Assembly (NCBI GenBank): GCA_029204225.1
Contig: CM055100.1
Location: 14,156,538-14,220,537 of the forward strand
Origin: Diphasiastrum complanatum
Lineage: Eukaryota; Streptophyta; Lycopodiopsida; Lycopodiales; Lycopodiaceae
DNA: 64,000 nt
Reading direction: 5' to 3'
Shown here: positions 11,740-22,904 of the stretch, piece by piece
Numbering within the stretch: the first letter of the stretch is position 1
Layout of the letters: each line of letters starts with the position of its first letter
Notes under the pieces: model-generated
Told to the model about the DNA's origin: nothing
Seen by the model: the letters and a program-made list of their open reading frames with translations, nothing else
Databases searched by the model: none
Translations under genes and position numbers: made by a program

Positions 11740-12291
11740 CTTGAATTTGCTTATAATAATGGTTCAATTGTGTAATATAATGTTATTTTTTAATTGCTTG
11801 TGCATGTGACAAAAATATTCAAAAAAAAGAGAGCAAGCATTTAAAGAGCGAGCAATTGCACGTTTGCACTTAAGCTTCGAGTGAGTTTACTGGTGAGTTT
11901 GTGTTAATTTTAATCTGTTTTATTATTAGAATACGTTATCTAACATAGTAAGAAATTAAATGTAATTCATAGTTTTCAATTTGTTCAAAGCAATATCGTA
12001 TTTTATCGCATACACTAGCAATTAATTAATATGCAAAGGTGAAATGTAGATAATTAAAATCCCCAATCCTAGGAAGGTGTGTAGCCCTTACTTTTCTCCC
12101 GTTAAAGGCGAGGTTCTAATGTTTCCACTGCATGGAAAAACCTACACGCCGCAGGGAGGGAATATGTGGTGACATTTTGAAATAGGACATAACCGCAAGG
12201 TTCGGGTACTATAATTATCACATTCAACTCTATCTATAAAAATATACATAAAAAATATTGCAATGAATATAAAAAAAAGAATGATAGATAA
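11740..12291. other. 3' flank of the CACTA transposase gene
   Basis: AT-rich DNA with one GC-richer block at 12060-12210. No ORF or domain. On the minus strand it is the downstream region of the transposase and would hold its 3' untranslated region and the element end. Confidence 0.45.
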
Positions 12292-12990
12292 TCATAGATC
12301 ATTCTCATCATTTACATCATTTTCGTCATCACACAAGTCTTGACACTCATCTAAATCTAGGCCTAGGTATAATCGTAAATTTCCGATCATGTCTCTTTCA
12401 TGATGTGAGTCACCTCATATTCAATCTCCTCTTTTTCTAATTCTATCTCGTCCAAACGTGGGGGCCTCAAATTACCCCCAATTTGGTCTTGTACGATCGT
12501 AGGAATCTCATCATTTTCATTCGTACTTTCTTCTCCCATCATTTCGACATCATTTCGAGTTTGGATGAATGGTTCAGGTTCTTCCAAAACGTCGCCAAAA
12601 TTGGGTGGTGGTTCATCGTGTGTATCCAATTCAACAATATCTTTTTCTTCAAACACGCGTCGTTTTCTTGCACTAAGTTGGATCACATACCACCATCTTG
12701 GGTCTATTTGATCTGGATGGAATATAATCTGCCAAAGAATTAAAAAAAATTAAGCTCGTAATCGACTTCATAAATATGTTGCAATGTGCCGACATAGTCT
12801 AGGTCACCCAAAATGATATTAGGGTCTCTCGCACTAGAACGACTCTCTTGTTGAAAGTTGGCCATTATACCACAATCATATGTACGTCGCTTATTGTCAA
12901 CTCTCTCAACACGGTAATGGTGTCCATATGCCCACATGGTAGTGTATGATGTATACTAAAACACAAAAAAAAAAAAAACAAATGTGTGTA
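12292..12990 (-). pseudogene. CACTA transposase C-terminal region, DUF4216 module
   Basis: Minus-strand pieces 12740-12937 and 12387-12686 read MWAYGHHYRVERVDNKRRTY, then GIMANFQQESRSSARDPN, then an interrupted DPRWWYVIQ-like block and an acidic tail. This is the order of the DUF4216 domain that ends plant TNP2/CACTA transposase proteins. A further shift of frame gives an acidic end (LDLDECQDLCDDENDVNDEN) with a stop at 12292-12294, a plausible natural C-terminus. An AT-rich break of about 40 bp near 12735 may be an intron. Decayed, but well recognised. Confidence 0.8.
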
Positions 12991-13079
12991 ATTAGAAATA
13001 CTATTCATATATTGAGTAGTACAAAAGCAAAACTTTACATAAACAATATTACACTAACCTTCCATCCACATCCGCGAAT

Positions 13080-13784
13080 AAATTCCCACTCTAATTCGGT
13101 CACTTCTTCTCCGTTTTCGGATGCTTTTAGCATCGTATCAAAAACCCATTCACGAGAGCATTTTGAAGGTAAAGACTCCAAAGGTTCGTCGTTCTCCAAC
13201 ACCCTTCTTCTTCTTCGATTGATATTTCTTCTTCATTTCAATGTTATGTTTCTTTCCTTTTTGGCTTCTTCATACCTTGAATTCCACTTTTCCATTTGTC
13301 CACAATTATATAATATGAATGTGTCAATTTTTTCTTTTAATTGAGGTGAAAGTCTTTTTTGCACACCATTTCCTTGTGGTACTTCACCCTTAACACGTTC
13401 ATCTTCTTCTTCACACCACATTTTTGGACTTGGAGGATGCAATTGTGAGATTATTTCGGTGATATAAAACAAAGATTCCTGTACAAGCCAACTTTCTACA
13501 ATGCTACCTTCTGGCCTTGCCTTTTGTCTCACAAAGCCTTTCAAAACTTTCATAAACCGCTCAAGGTAGAACATCCATCTCGTGAGCACAGGTCCTGCAA
13601 TTGATACTTCTTCGACCAAATGCACTAGAAGATGAACTTGTATATCCAAAAAAGAAGTTGGAAAATCTCTTTCCAGCAAACATACCATTTCAATCATTTG
13701 GATTTTCATGGAATCCAATTCACTATTTTTTTCTTTTGAGGAAATCCACCTGCAAGATTGATAGTACATTAGGTTGTTTAACAA
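13080..13784 (-). pseudogene. CACTA transposase middle region, DUF4218 module
   Basis: The 183-codon frame 13233-13784 contains LERDFPTSFLDIQVHLLVHL, then VEEVSIAGPVLTRWMFYLER, then VRQKARPEGSIVESWLVQES. These are the hallmark blocks of DUF4218, which accompanies the TNP2 transposase in plant CACTA elements (cut-and-paste transposons). Sequence down to about 13080 continues in other frames with a Lys-rich segment. It sits between the TNP2 and DUF4216 modules on the same strand. Confidence 0.88.
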
Positions 13785-13877
13785 ATAAAAAATTAAAATA
13801 TCACATATTTATACAAGTGCTTAAAAAAATATACAAACCTAATCATCGATGACAAATTGTAAAGCGTATTTTGTACG

Positions 13878-15410
13878 TCATCGTTGAAGAGACCTCGAAT
13901 AGAGAAGTGGAAGTATGAATTGCAACATCTTATGCCATTCATGTGATTTCAATCCACTTAATTTACCATCTTTGGTAAATGACTTGCATAATGAATGTGC
14001 ATAGCCTGTTGGAGTTCTCATTTGTTTTATGACATGTTTAACATATGAGAGGTGCTCTTTTGTAAGAATCCATGGCACGCTAGGTAGAATCTCATCTCCA
14101 CCTTCGGTGTATTGAATCCAATAGGGTCTTTTCACATTGGCCGCTTGTAGATCTTTACGAGCTGCAGAGTTGTCTTTTATGCCAATGATGTGGTTCCATA
14201 AGGATTCACCGACGTTTTTGAATATGTGCATAGGATCCAATAGATGGTTTATCAATAAATTTCTCCAATAGGGTAATTTATGAGAAATAGACACCCGTTT
14301 CATATCATCAATGGATTCATTCCATGAAGAATTAGTGTCGTGATGTTTAAGCCATTCACCATGCCATTTCGCTACTCCCATGTGTGGGGGTGGTGGTGTA
14401 GTTAGAGGATTATCTCCTCGCCCTCCAAAGAATCACCTATTCAACCTTTGGAAAGGACGATCAAGCGGCAAGTATTTGCGATGATTTTCGTACACCACTT
14501 TTTTTAACATATTTGTGCCATGTCGACCCCCCAAAAGTGGTCCACAAATATAACATGCGTTGTAACCCGATGTGGTTAAACCTGCATAGTTCATAAACCA
14601 AATTAAACATAAGCTTAGTTAAATATACTCAAACGTTAAACCCTAAAACAGATTAGATTCATTATATAGATACTTGAACATTCGCTTAAACCGGGGTAGC
14701 CATGCATCGTCCACATTAAAATTCCACGAACAACAAAATTTTGTTGTTGTAAAGGTCTCGAGATGTCGTAAGCGTGAATACCATTCCAAAGAATGCACAA
14801 TTCATCGATCAAAGATGCAAGATACACATCCATGTTCTTGGCCTTGTACTTTCCTGGAATCAATCAAGCCAATAACAAGTGTCCCGTTTTAATACTCAAC
14901 CATGGAGGTATGTTGTAATTAACGAGCACAACTGGCCATGTGGACCAAGTTGATGCTTGAACACTAAAAGGATTTACGCCATCCATAGCAAGGCCAAATC
15001 TCAAATTACGAGGTTCGTTTTTAAACTCGGGCCATTGGTCTTCAATATGTTTCCATGCAGGTGAATCACTTGGTACTCACATCACATCATCCGTAGATCG
15101 ATTTTTGACATGCCAATCCATTAGTTGTGCCAAAGATTTACATCGAAATAAATGTTGCAATCGTGGGATAATTGGAAAATGTCGTAACACTTTTCGTGGC
15201 ACTTTATCCCCTTGTACGTCATCTCAAAAACATGAAGCATTACACATTGGACATTGAAGCTTTTCTGACATGCTCAGCTCTATATAGAATATGGTCTTCT
15301 AGACATGCATGTATTGTGTTGTAATCCATTCCAAGCACGATCATCATCTTTCGTGCTTCTTTTCATGTTTTAGGTATCACATTTTCTTTCGAAAGTATTC
15401 GATGCAACAA
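13878..15410 (-). pseudogene. CACTA transposase catalytic region (TNP2 family)
   Basis: From about 15410 down the minus strand the frames give, with interruptions: EARKMMIVLGMDYNTIHAC, VLRHFPIIPRLQHLFR, WPEFKNEPRNLRFGLAMDG, VNPFSVQASTWSTWPVVLVN, NIPPWLSIKTGHLLLA, a DVYLASLIDELCILW block, and after a break LINHLLDPMHIFKNVGESLW. This is the TNP2 order, with the usual LAMDGVNPF and DPMHIFKNV sites. An acceptor-like tttttttag just upstream (about 15415) suggests an earlier exon; the break at 14580-14690 may be another intron. Stops inside the blocks show it is dead. Confidence 0.9.
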
Positions 15411-15985
15411 CCTAAAAAAAGAGCAATGTGAGTTGTTAGAAAAGAAAAAAAATTAACTTAATGTAAATATGCTATAAAGTATAATAGTTGTGTTATGCGT
15501 TAAGTACCCGAATAAAGATGTCACGCTATGATCACTGAGCATATCTATGCTTTTCAGTCATATCTCACCAAGAGTCTAGGGTAACACAAAGACAAGTTAA
15601 AGTTAAGTGCTTCCATGGTTGTTACATCCGAGTAACGTACCAATCATGGTACAGGGACACTGTGTAGGACATATATGATTAAAAAGAGTAAGAGACTGCC
15701 AATGTTTCTACTAGGTAATAGGGCAAATCTATGCCATTCTAATTCTTACGTAGAAACCATGTATCTTACGCATATCCATGTTGTCTAAGATCGCATTGTT
15801 GGAGTCCTTACTGTGCTCAGCGCATTGTAGCTCAGCTCCACAGCTCCTCCTCGATATTGTGAAAGAAATTTCTTTTTAACTTCAACTTCTCCTCCAACAT
15901 ATGGAGCTCCTCCTCAACCGAGGAGTTGGGGCAAACTTTTGCCCTGGTTACAAGTGCCCCAACTTTTCCTACATGTTGTTGAGGA
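15411..15985. other. 5' flank of the CACTA gene, no recognised content
   Basis: Probably the upstream part of the CACTA element. I could not find a convincing CACTA terminal inverted repeat here to pair with the left side. Confidence 0.4.
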
Positions 15986-15989
15986 TACT

Positions 15990-16480
15990 TGTAAAGACCA
16001 CTAGGAACAATTCCCTAAGATGAGGATATGACACACAAGAGAGACTATGTAGCAAAACCACCCAACCAATCCTAGATCCCTCTTGGAGAATCCTCCTGAA
16101 TCTAGCCCCCAAGCCATGCCAATGTGACAACAAGAGGAGAAGAGCTCATCAGGTAACCTAGACCAAGTCGTCGACGGAATAATCACTACCTCAATATATA
16201 GAGAGTAGGATCCTGTGCATTAGCACATGCAATACCCATGCAGGTCAACTATAAATAGGTCACAGCTCTTCATGCATACCTCCTGCCTATATCAGTCACA
16301 CGTACATGCATTACTCCATATGTCTCAATTAGAGTTTCTGGGTTCTCTCAAGGTCATTAGTCACCAACAGGCCTCGATGTGGAATTAAATCTAGGCGTGA
16401 CCATTAATCTCAAACACTGGAGGGCCGGTCTACCATATTAGGACTATTCCATGTCCTTAGTTTAATATGGCAATAACAAT
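15990..16480 (-). repeat. Diverged gypsy-type LTR related to the 42.7-43.2 kb LTR
   Basis: The words aaaaccacccaaccaa, cctgaatctagcccccaagc and the later ttctgggttctctcaagg follow the same order as in the LTR at 42722-43249 (minus orientation), with many substitutions and length changes. No element body is recognisable beside it. The short minus-strand ORF 16001-16186 lies inside and is not a gene. Confidence 0.55.
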
Positions 16481-17510
16481 ACTTATCTTGGCATATGAAG
16501 AAATCAAAGAATTATTAACACTATCTTAGGCTAAAAATTTATTGAGTAACATGCACACATGAATAGTTTTTAGGTCTACTGGAAAATCATAAATTGGGTT
16601 GACATCAAAGGACTAGATATCAAAGGAACTTTGTGGGACTTTTCAACATTACATTGCACCAAAGAATTGATTGAAATGGATGCTAGTGATGTGGTTGGAA
16701 AAGTCTTATTCCAAGTACGAAAGCTTCAAATTAGAAGCAGACTTAGTTGATAAATAACCAATTATCCCATCCATGAAAATGACCACAATGTGCTTGTTCA
16801 TGTTAAGAAAATCTTGCATACATATTTGTTGTTGGGTAGATAGGTAAGATGATGATAACTCATGTAAGATTTTTTAAAGTGCAATGTAAATGGTTTTTCT
16901 ACTTATTCATAATGGAAGATTGAGTTGGTTAAGACACCTTATAAAGTTTCATCTGATCTCTAATACTCTCTAAGGGTTGGCATGATTGTTTAATTCATTG
17001 ATGATGCTTTACTACAATAGATCCCTAGAGGTTTCATTTGAAAAGTGAACACAAGAGTGGAATCGCAAAGAGAATGATTTTGCAATTACTCATACTGTAA
17101 AATTTAAGTTGATCTCTGTAACTCTTTTTAAACTTGACATAATTATTCATTTCATTTATGATCCTTGGCAATAATAGAATAAGACCTTCGAGGTTCATAT
17201 GGGTGAATTCAAAGTCAACGTATTAAGTGGTAAGAGAAAGTAATGTGATACAAATAAATTCTATATTTAGCCTTCAACCCGAAAATATTTGAACACCCAA
17301 AAAATTCAAGATTGGTTAATGCAAAGGATCAGCAAAAACAGATTAAACAACTGCTAGAAGGAAAAAAAAAAGCACAAGTGAAACCAAGATTAATTTAAAG
17401 GAGCGCTAGCAGTAGCTTTTCTTATACGAAACTGCCATTCGGGCGAGAAAGCTCACACCAGCAGCAACCTCCCTCACAACTTGGAAACCAGGCCACACGC
17501 AAGATTGAAA
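16481..17510. other. Unassigned interval
   Basis: No ORF over 60 codons and no repeat or domain that I recognise. Confidence 0.5.
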
Positions 17511-17511
17511 G

Positions 17512-18180
17512 CTACAGATAGAAAAGAAAAAAAGACACGTTAAGAAAGAGCTCCTGCTGCGTAGCTTCTATTGTTGACAAATCTTTAATATTTCTAGTCG
17601 TACGAAATTCACCCTTTGATTCTTGGCCAATGAATGAGAGTCCTTTCCTAAGGAAATAGCTTGATGTTGAACCTTGATATCCTGCCTGCGCAAAACAACG
17701 ACAGAAAAAGAAAAGACTCCGGACCAGCAGACTATTCCCTAAAGCGCAATCAGCAAAAGTGACCATAGAAAATTCACAATCGCCTCTGAGTCTGGAAAAT
17801 GGTAACATGCTGGCTGGCTCCCTTCACGGGAAAACACACCTGTACACACTCTGATCGTGATGAAGACAAAAAGTATCCAAAAAAACTGATACAAGAACCA
17901 AAAGATATGGCCCAGAGACCTAAGTAAAATACGGCGGATCGCCGCGTTGAGGCTCGAAAGAAGTGTAGGGATGATTACTATAAAATGTCGGGAAGTGTAG
18001 ACGAAACTAGCTATCGAAGCGGGCACAAAGAAAGGGCCCAAAAAGCTTCACACCGCCATAGCCAAGTACGTCAAGGTCTCAAAACCTCTCTTGAACCCAT
18101 AATTGAGATGGAAAAACCACCCATGCATGAAATTTGCAAACCAGTTTCACATCCATTATCAAACAATGCAAGGTGATCCG
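17512..18180. other. Possible decayed gene fragment, hydrophobic minus-strand frame
   Basis: Base composition is less AT-rich than the neighbours. The minus strand 17739-18041 encodes a frame that starts at TTG, not ATG, with a hydrophobic run (HIFWFLYQFFWILFVFITI) that would form a membrane segment if translated. An in-frame stop lies just upstream. The plus strand has a competing 63-codon frame with polar composition. I recognise neither. It may be a broken exon. Confidence 0.2.
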
Positions 18181-18382
18181 AAAGATGCGAGAAGCTGAGT
18201 TGTGATTGCAAGAAGCCTTGCTCTCGAGCTCAAAAGAAGGTGGTGATCTCAGAGATCACGACAAGCTTTGGCTTAAAAGTGAAATTCAAGAGAAGCATTC
18301 CACTCCACTTAGAAACAAGGAGATCTTTGACATCTAAGGCAAGCTTTACCTCCGAGTGATAGGATAGTTATTTGCTCAAACT

Positions 18383-18510
18383 CACCATGCAACACAAGGT
18401 CATCTTTTGAGCATATGATCACCATGCTTAGTGCACCATGCAACACAAGGTCATCTTTGAGCATATGATCAGGATAGCGTACTAGGTCACCTTTGAGCAT
18501 ATGATCACGA
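18383..18510. repeat. 51-bp tandem repeat, about 2.5 copies
   Basis: Two units (18383-18433, 18434-18484) beginning caccatgcaacacaaggtca and a shortened third that keeps the shared ctttgagcatatgatca. Units differ by small indels. Confidence 0.8.
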
Positions 18511-18943
18511 TAGCTTACTGCATGCGCACAAAGCTAGAAACGAAAAATGATGATGCAATTTGAAAAGATTTAAGAAAACTGAGTTGTTTTTATTTATTTT
18601 TTGACTCAAACTGACAAAAGGAAACACGAAGTCGTTGAAAAAAATCGTCACCATCAACAAAGATAATAAAACCCAGGATAGAATAAGCCTCTTAATATGA
18701 TAGCAAACTGTAGGAAATAAAAGATCAAAAGAAAAATATGATAAATTATAAGTTAACATAATGTATATTACTTCATACATATGTAGTTTAACCACATATA
18801 GATGTTGCTCATGAAAACTACAAATTGGGAGCATTTTTTACTTTTCAAACTGCTTAAATCATGGACCTATTCATGACATCTATAGCTTGAAAATATTTTT
18901 TGATTTTCAATATGTTAAATCCATCCCATTTATGAATTGCCCT
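18511..18943. other. Unassigned AT-rich interval
   Basis: A minus-strand frame at 18505-18834 is Phe/Leu rich from AT-rich DNA and has no homology that I recognise. Confidence 0.4.
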
Positions 18944-19595
18944 GTTTCAAGGAGTGAAGAATGAATACACAAAATAAGTAGATGATATCACATGAAAAGT
19001 ATACATGTTACAGTTGGCTTATAATGAGCTGGTATAAACTCAGGTATCAATGTTGCGGCGTACTTATCACAAAATTCAACAAATAATGCAATATGGAAGA
19101 TATCATTCTCCAAAGAGAGCACAAAAGAGAAGTAAATTGTCACTATAGGTGGAAATAAAAAATTTACAATGAATTCAACACAATGGAATGATGATGGAAA
19201 TAACTGGTTGTCAACAAACATTTATAATAGGTTAGCCAATACCACCAAATATAGAAACAAGTAATGAATTAGCTTGAATATAGGAAATAACGTTTCCAAT
19301 TCATTTTTTGTTCACATATATCAGCTTAGATGATTAATGTTGTCTTGAATGGATTCAACAATCAATTACACAATACAATCTTTTATTCATAGATTCCCAT
19401 GTTTCATATTATAGCTCCATTCATGGTTAAATCATTCAAGATGTAACAGATTACAAACCTCAACATTTGTATTTTTTCCCGCAATTGTACTTGATAATGA
19501 TGAAATTGTATTAAGGTGATAGAGATTGCTATTGCCTCGACGTGACTTTACTAGGCAAACCTTTTTGTGTCATTCATATCACACTTTGATTATTA
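18944..19595. repeat. Dispersed repeat, copy 1 (partner 38482-38998)
   Basis: Aligns to 38482-38998 in the same orientation, from tttcaaggagtgaagaatga to the end near cattcatatcacactt, with scattered substitutions. This copy has about 115 bp (roughly 18985-19110) that is missing in the partner. No coding capacity; type of element unknown. Confidence 0.85.
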
Positions 19596-19920
19596 CACAA
19601 TTTGATTCTATTCAAGAGAGTGCAACAAAATTCATAGTTTAGTACAATAAAATAGATCTTCTTCTCCACTAAAGAACCAACGTAGGCAAAGAAGCCTCTA
19701 TTTTCCTTCTCCTACACACAAGAGTAGAATAGAATGCCTATAAAAATGAAAAGATCTGACATGCACAAAGAGAAGACTATTAACCGCTGACAAGAGAAGA
19801 TCCAGTAGGTGCTTGCCATGTGGAAGTGGTATTTCAATACCAATAAGATGTTTTCATGGTGATTTAGGTTTATGTCCATACAAATAACAAGTTTTCACAA
19901 AGGTTTACAACTACTTTCAA
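19596..19920. other. Unassigned interval
   Basis: No ORF, repeat or domain recognised. Confidence 0.45.
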
Positions 19921-20028
19921 GAGGCTGCTCATTCTTTAAAAAGTATGTATATATTTAGACCTAATTTGATAACTGAGGCTGCTCATTCTTTAAAAAGTAT
20001 GTATATATTTAGACCTAATTTGATAACT
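19921..20028. repeat. Perfect 54-bp tandem duplication
   Basis: 19921-19974 and 19975-20028 are identical base for base, each starting gaggctgctcattctttaaa. Lack of any difference implies a very recent event, or an assembly artefact. Confidence 0.97.
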
Positions 20029-20262
20029 GATTGGTATGATCACCCTTGCAATACCAATTGACTTTATAACGTTCTCAACTCATATACCATGCTTGTAGTG
20101 ATACCTAGCTCTTTTCAGAATTTCAAAAAGCTTATGCATGTCTGAAGGACTACTAGGGTGTTCGATTAATTAACTTAATTCAAGTTATTTGCAAACAGTT
20201 GTGAATGCCCTCCAAGGTGTCAAGCATACATCATTCTTTCTAAAAATCTATTTGGATGATCC

Positions 20263-20266
<4 letters not shown>

Positions 20267-20328
<62 letters not shown>
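20267..20328. repeat. (CT)n microsatellite
   Basis: 31 uninterrupted TC units. The open frames through it are artefacts. Confidence 0.97.
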
Positions 20329-20331
<3 letters not shown>

Positions 20332-20850
20332 ATGGCCCTTCTCCTCTTTTTGTTTCTCCATATTGGTGTGTTGGTTTTTCTTGTAGAGTGTTAGAGTAGT
20401 CATCTTCGCCCTCGTTTTTTATGCTCTTGGATTGCAGACACTCTAAGAGCCTTGCTAATTTGTTATACAAGCTTTTTCTTGTCTTGAATGTGTGCTCGTA
20501 TTCATGAACACAATAGAAGACAGCCATCTCCCATGTACCAATATTGATGATAATATCCCTACACATGTTGTTCCCAAAAAACATTTTAGTGGGAAGACAC
20601 TTTTTGTGGGAAAAGTAGCATAAGATTTTCATGACTGGATTCGTTGCCCGGAAGCGTGATAGGAATTAGAACTTAATTAACACTAAGAAAGCTATTATGT
20701 TTTGATTCGAATAGGACTTGCCATGTACATTTCTTATACTTTATTCAAAAGAGCGGGTTTGGAAGCAAACTAGAAGCTAGATTGCCAAAGAGTTTATTGT
20801 CTATATAGAATCATATTTTTATGCTATATGAACTATAGCAACCTCCAGCT
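20329..20850. other. Unassigned interval
   Basis: A 101-codon minus-strand frame at 20327-20632 has no recognised domain. It may be flanking DNA of the copia remnant to the right. Confidence 0.35.
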
Positions 20851-20859
20851 TCTTTCTAA

Positions 20860-21010
20860 TCTATTGCAATATCTATGCATAGGCAATACATCCAAAAACT
20901 CTGAGGTTTGATAGTGATGGTTTAGAACTTTTCCACACTTCATGAGGTGTTTCTTTCGAGAGCCCTTTAGTCGAACATCCATTTTGAATATAAGCTGCAG
21001 TGGAAACAAC
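20860..21010 (-). pseudogene. Copia integrase fragment
   Basis: In the correct minus-strand frame it reads YIQNGCSTKGLSKETPHEVW, then a KSSKPSLSNLRVFGCIAYA-like block, the conserved post-catalytic part of copia integrase. It lies downstream of the RT fragment at 21640-22034 on the same strand, opposite to the normal integrase-before-RT order, so the two come from different insertions. Confidence 0.75.
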
Positions 21011-21199
21011 TTCAACCCAAAAGTGTCGAAAATGTTGTAGAAGGATTTCTCAATGCATAAATCTAGGTCTATCGGATTCAAGCTATTGTCAATAAATTGA
21101 CGATAGCTCTGCTTGGTGCGAGCTGCGAAGTCACAAGAATTTGTTTCCGTAGACGCATACAACGTCAATAAAAGATGTGGAAACGTAAACAAATCAGGA

Positions 21200-21630
21200 A
21201 CGTCAAAGCTAAAACATTACAATCACCTTAATTGTAAGGCACAAAAATAATTCAACTTACGAATTATGTCATCTGCATGTAATGAATTAGACAAAACAAA
21301 CAAAAGAAAAAAAAATCGACGCGATTAAGTCGAAAGTATGTGTATAGTTTGAGTGCATTTAGATGCACAATCTTTCTGAAATAATACTCTGAAAACAAAG
21401 AGAAAGATCGAATAGTTGCGTTCTGTTTGAATCTCTGATCAATTCATCATCTGATTCTGTATTAACATTTATATTGACATGCTATTGAATATTTATACAT
21501 GGTAGCAGTACAATCATAAGAATGCTTAAGCGATATATCTGTAACTTAGATTAAGACACTACGTGCTGTTAGTAGTCGCTATTGGACAGAATATGTTATG
21601 TTGGAGATTCTACGAAAATCACGAGGTAGT
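21200..21630 (-). repeat. LTR-like sequence (tentative)
   Basis: On the minus strand a TATA-type catgtataaatattc (about 21490-21505) is followed by a region rich in pyrimidine blocks, as in a copia U3-R junction, directly downstream of an RT/RNase H remnant. No second copy was found, so this is inferred from layout only. Confidence 0.3.
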
Positions 21631-21639
21631 AGAGTCTTC

Positions 21640-22034
21640 TAGTGGATCATTCTAGGATTAATCATATGTTGGCTTAAAGAGCTAACATCGTATGTAAGAT
21701 CGGGCTTGGTGGAGATCATTACATACGTGAGGGATCCGATAATTGATTGATATGGATACCCTTTCATTTCCTCTTCCTACTCTTTAGATTGAGGGCATTG
21801 CTCTTTAGACAGTTTAAGGTGTGGATTCATAGGAAAATGTACAAGCTTGCAATTCATTAGATCAAATTTAGAAAGCAAATTGAAGATGTACTTTTTCTGA
21901 GTCAAGTAGAGTAGCTTCTTGTTTCTTTTACTATATATCTGAATTTCGAGACAGTAATGAGCTTCTCCTAAGTTTGTCATTTTGAATTTTTGAAGGCATT
22001 CTTTTGATGTCTTTAAAAAAAGTTGTTTACACAT
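21640..22034 (-). pseudogene. Copia reverse transcriptase thumb/RNase H junction fragment
   Basis: The minus strand 21777-22034 reads LQKFKMTNLGEAHYCLEIQI, then MNCKLVHFPMNPHLKLSKEQ. After a stop, YPYQSIIGSLTYVM and DVSSLSQHM follow. This is the stretch after the YVDD palm in copia pol. It is truncated abruptly at about 22040, where LTR sequence of the neighbouring copia element begins. Confidence 0.85.
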
Positions 22035-22059
22035 CTAAGATGTACCTCAAGGTCGGCTG

Positions 22060-22744
22060 GAACAGCATAACGCGAAGCCAAAAAAACCCGAAGGTGCCCT
22101 TAGACTGAAGGTTTGCAACTCCTGAAGGTACCCTTACACTAAAGGTATGTAAATCCCTAAGGCACCCTTAGATTCAAGGCAACGAAGAAGGCAAAAAAGC
22201 CGAAAAGTGCCTTACACTGAAGGCAGAGAAGAAGGCGAAGGTGCCTTAAACTAAAGGCAATGATAAAGGCGAAGGTGCCTTAGATTAAAGACAACGAAAA
22301 AGACAAAAAAGGAGAAGGTGCCTTAAAAATGATTTCTAAGGCATTCTGTCCACTTGGCCAGTATGTCGTATTTTTCGTGAAGGGAAAAATGCGAAGAAGG
22401 CGAAAAAGCAGACTGTGCCTTAAAAATGATTTCTAAGGTATTCTGGCTACTTGGCCAATGTGTCGCATTTTTCATGAAGGAAAAAAGACGAAGAAGGCGA
22501 AAAAGCAAAAGCTACCTTAAGAATGGTTTCTAAGGCATTCTGGCCACTTGGCCAGTGTGTCGCATTTTTTGCTAAGGAGCGAAAAAGACAAAGAAGGAGA
22601 AGGTGCCTTAAGATGATTTTTAAGACACAAGAAATCTCCAGGGAAAATTTGTGAAGGCCCGAAAATATGTTGTCGACCTTCGGTTTTTCAAGATGCTCAT
22701 TACTTGAACAATTTGTTTTAAGGCTGAGCATACAAAATCTACCA
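22060..22744 (-). repeat. 3' LTR of copia element 3 (truncated)
   Basis: Matches 24985-25617 in the same orientation, from gcgaagccaaaaaaacc to the edge tctacca at 22744. A polypurine tract precedes it on the minus strand (attaagggggag, 22745-22756). The inner-end portion present in the 1,108-bp 5' LTR is missing; the break abuts the RT fragment at 22034. It contains an internal array of about 110-bp units with aaggtgcctta and ttctaaggcattctgg, about four copies. Confidence 0.85.
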
Positions 22745-22904
22745 CTCCCCCTTAATGTGGATCCTAAAAAACTTTGATCTTCAGATTTGACATATCGTTA
22801 ATCTAAGATGTTGCGCCTTTGATAGAGCCTTTGTGAAGTAATCTGCTACCATTTAATTTGTTCTGTAGAAGATCAATTCTACTTCCTTGCGGTGCACTTT
22901 CTCT

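Noticed and set aside
17739-18041. Membrane protein gene on the minus strand
   Set aside because: The frame begins at TTG after an in-frame stop and has only one hydrophobic run; kept only as a possible decayed fragment.
22060-22740. Repeated aaggtgcctta units as a CRISPR-like array
   Set aside because: Units are about 110 bp, related throughout with no unique spacers, and lie inside plant LTRs.
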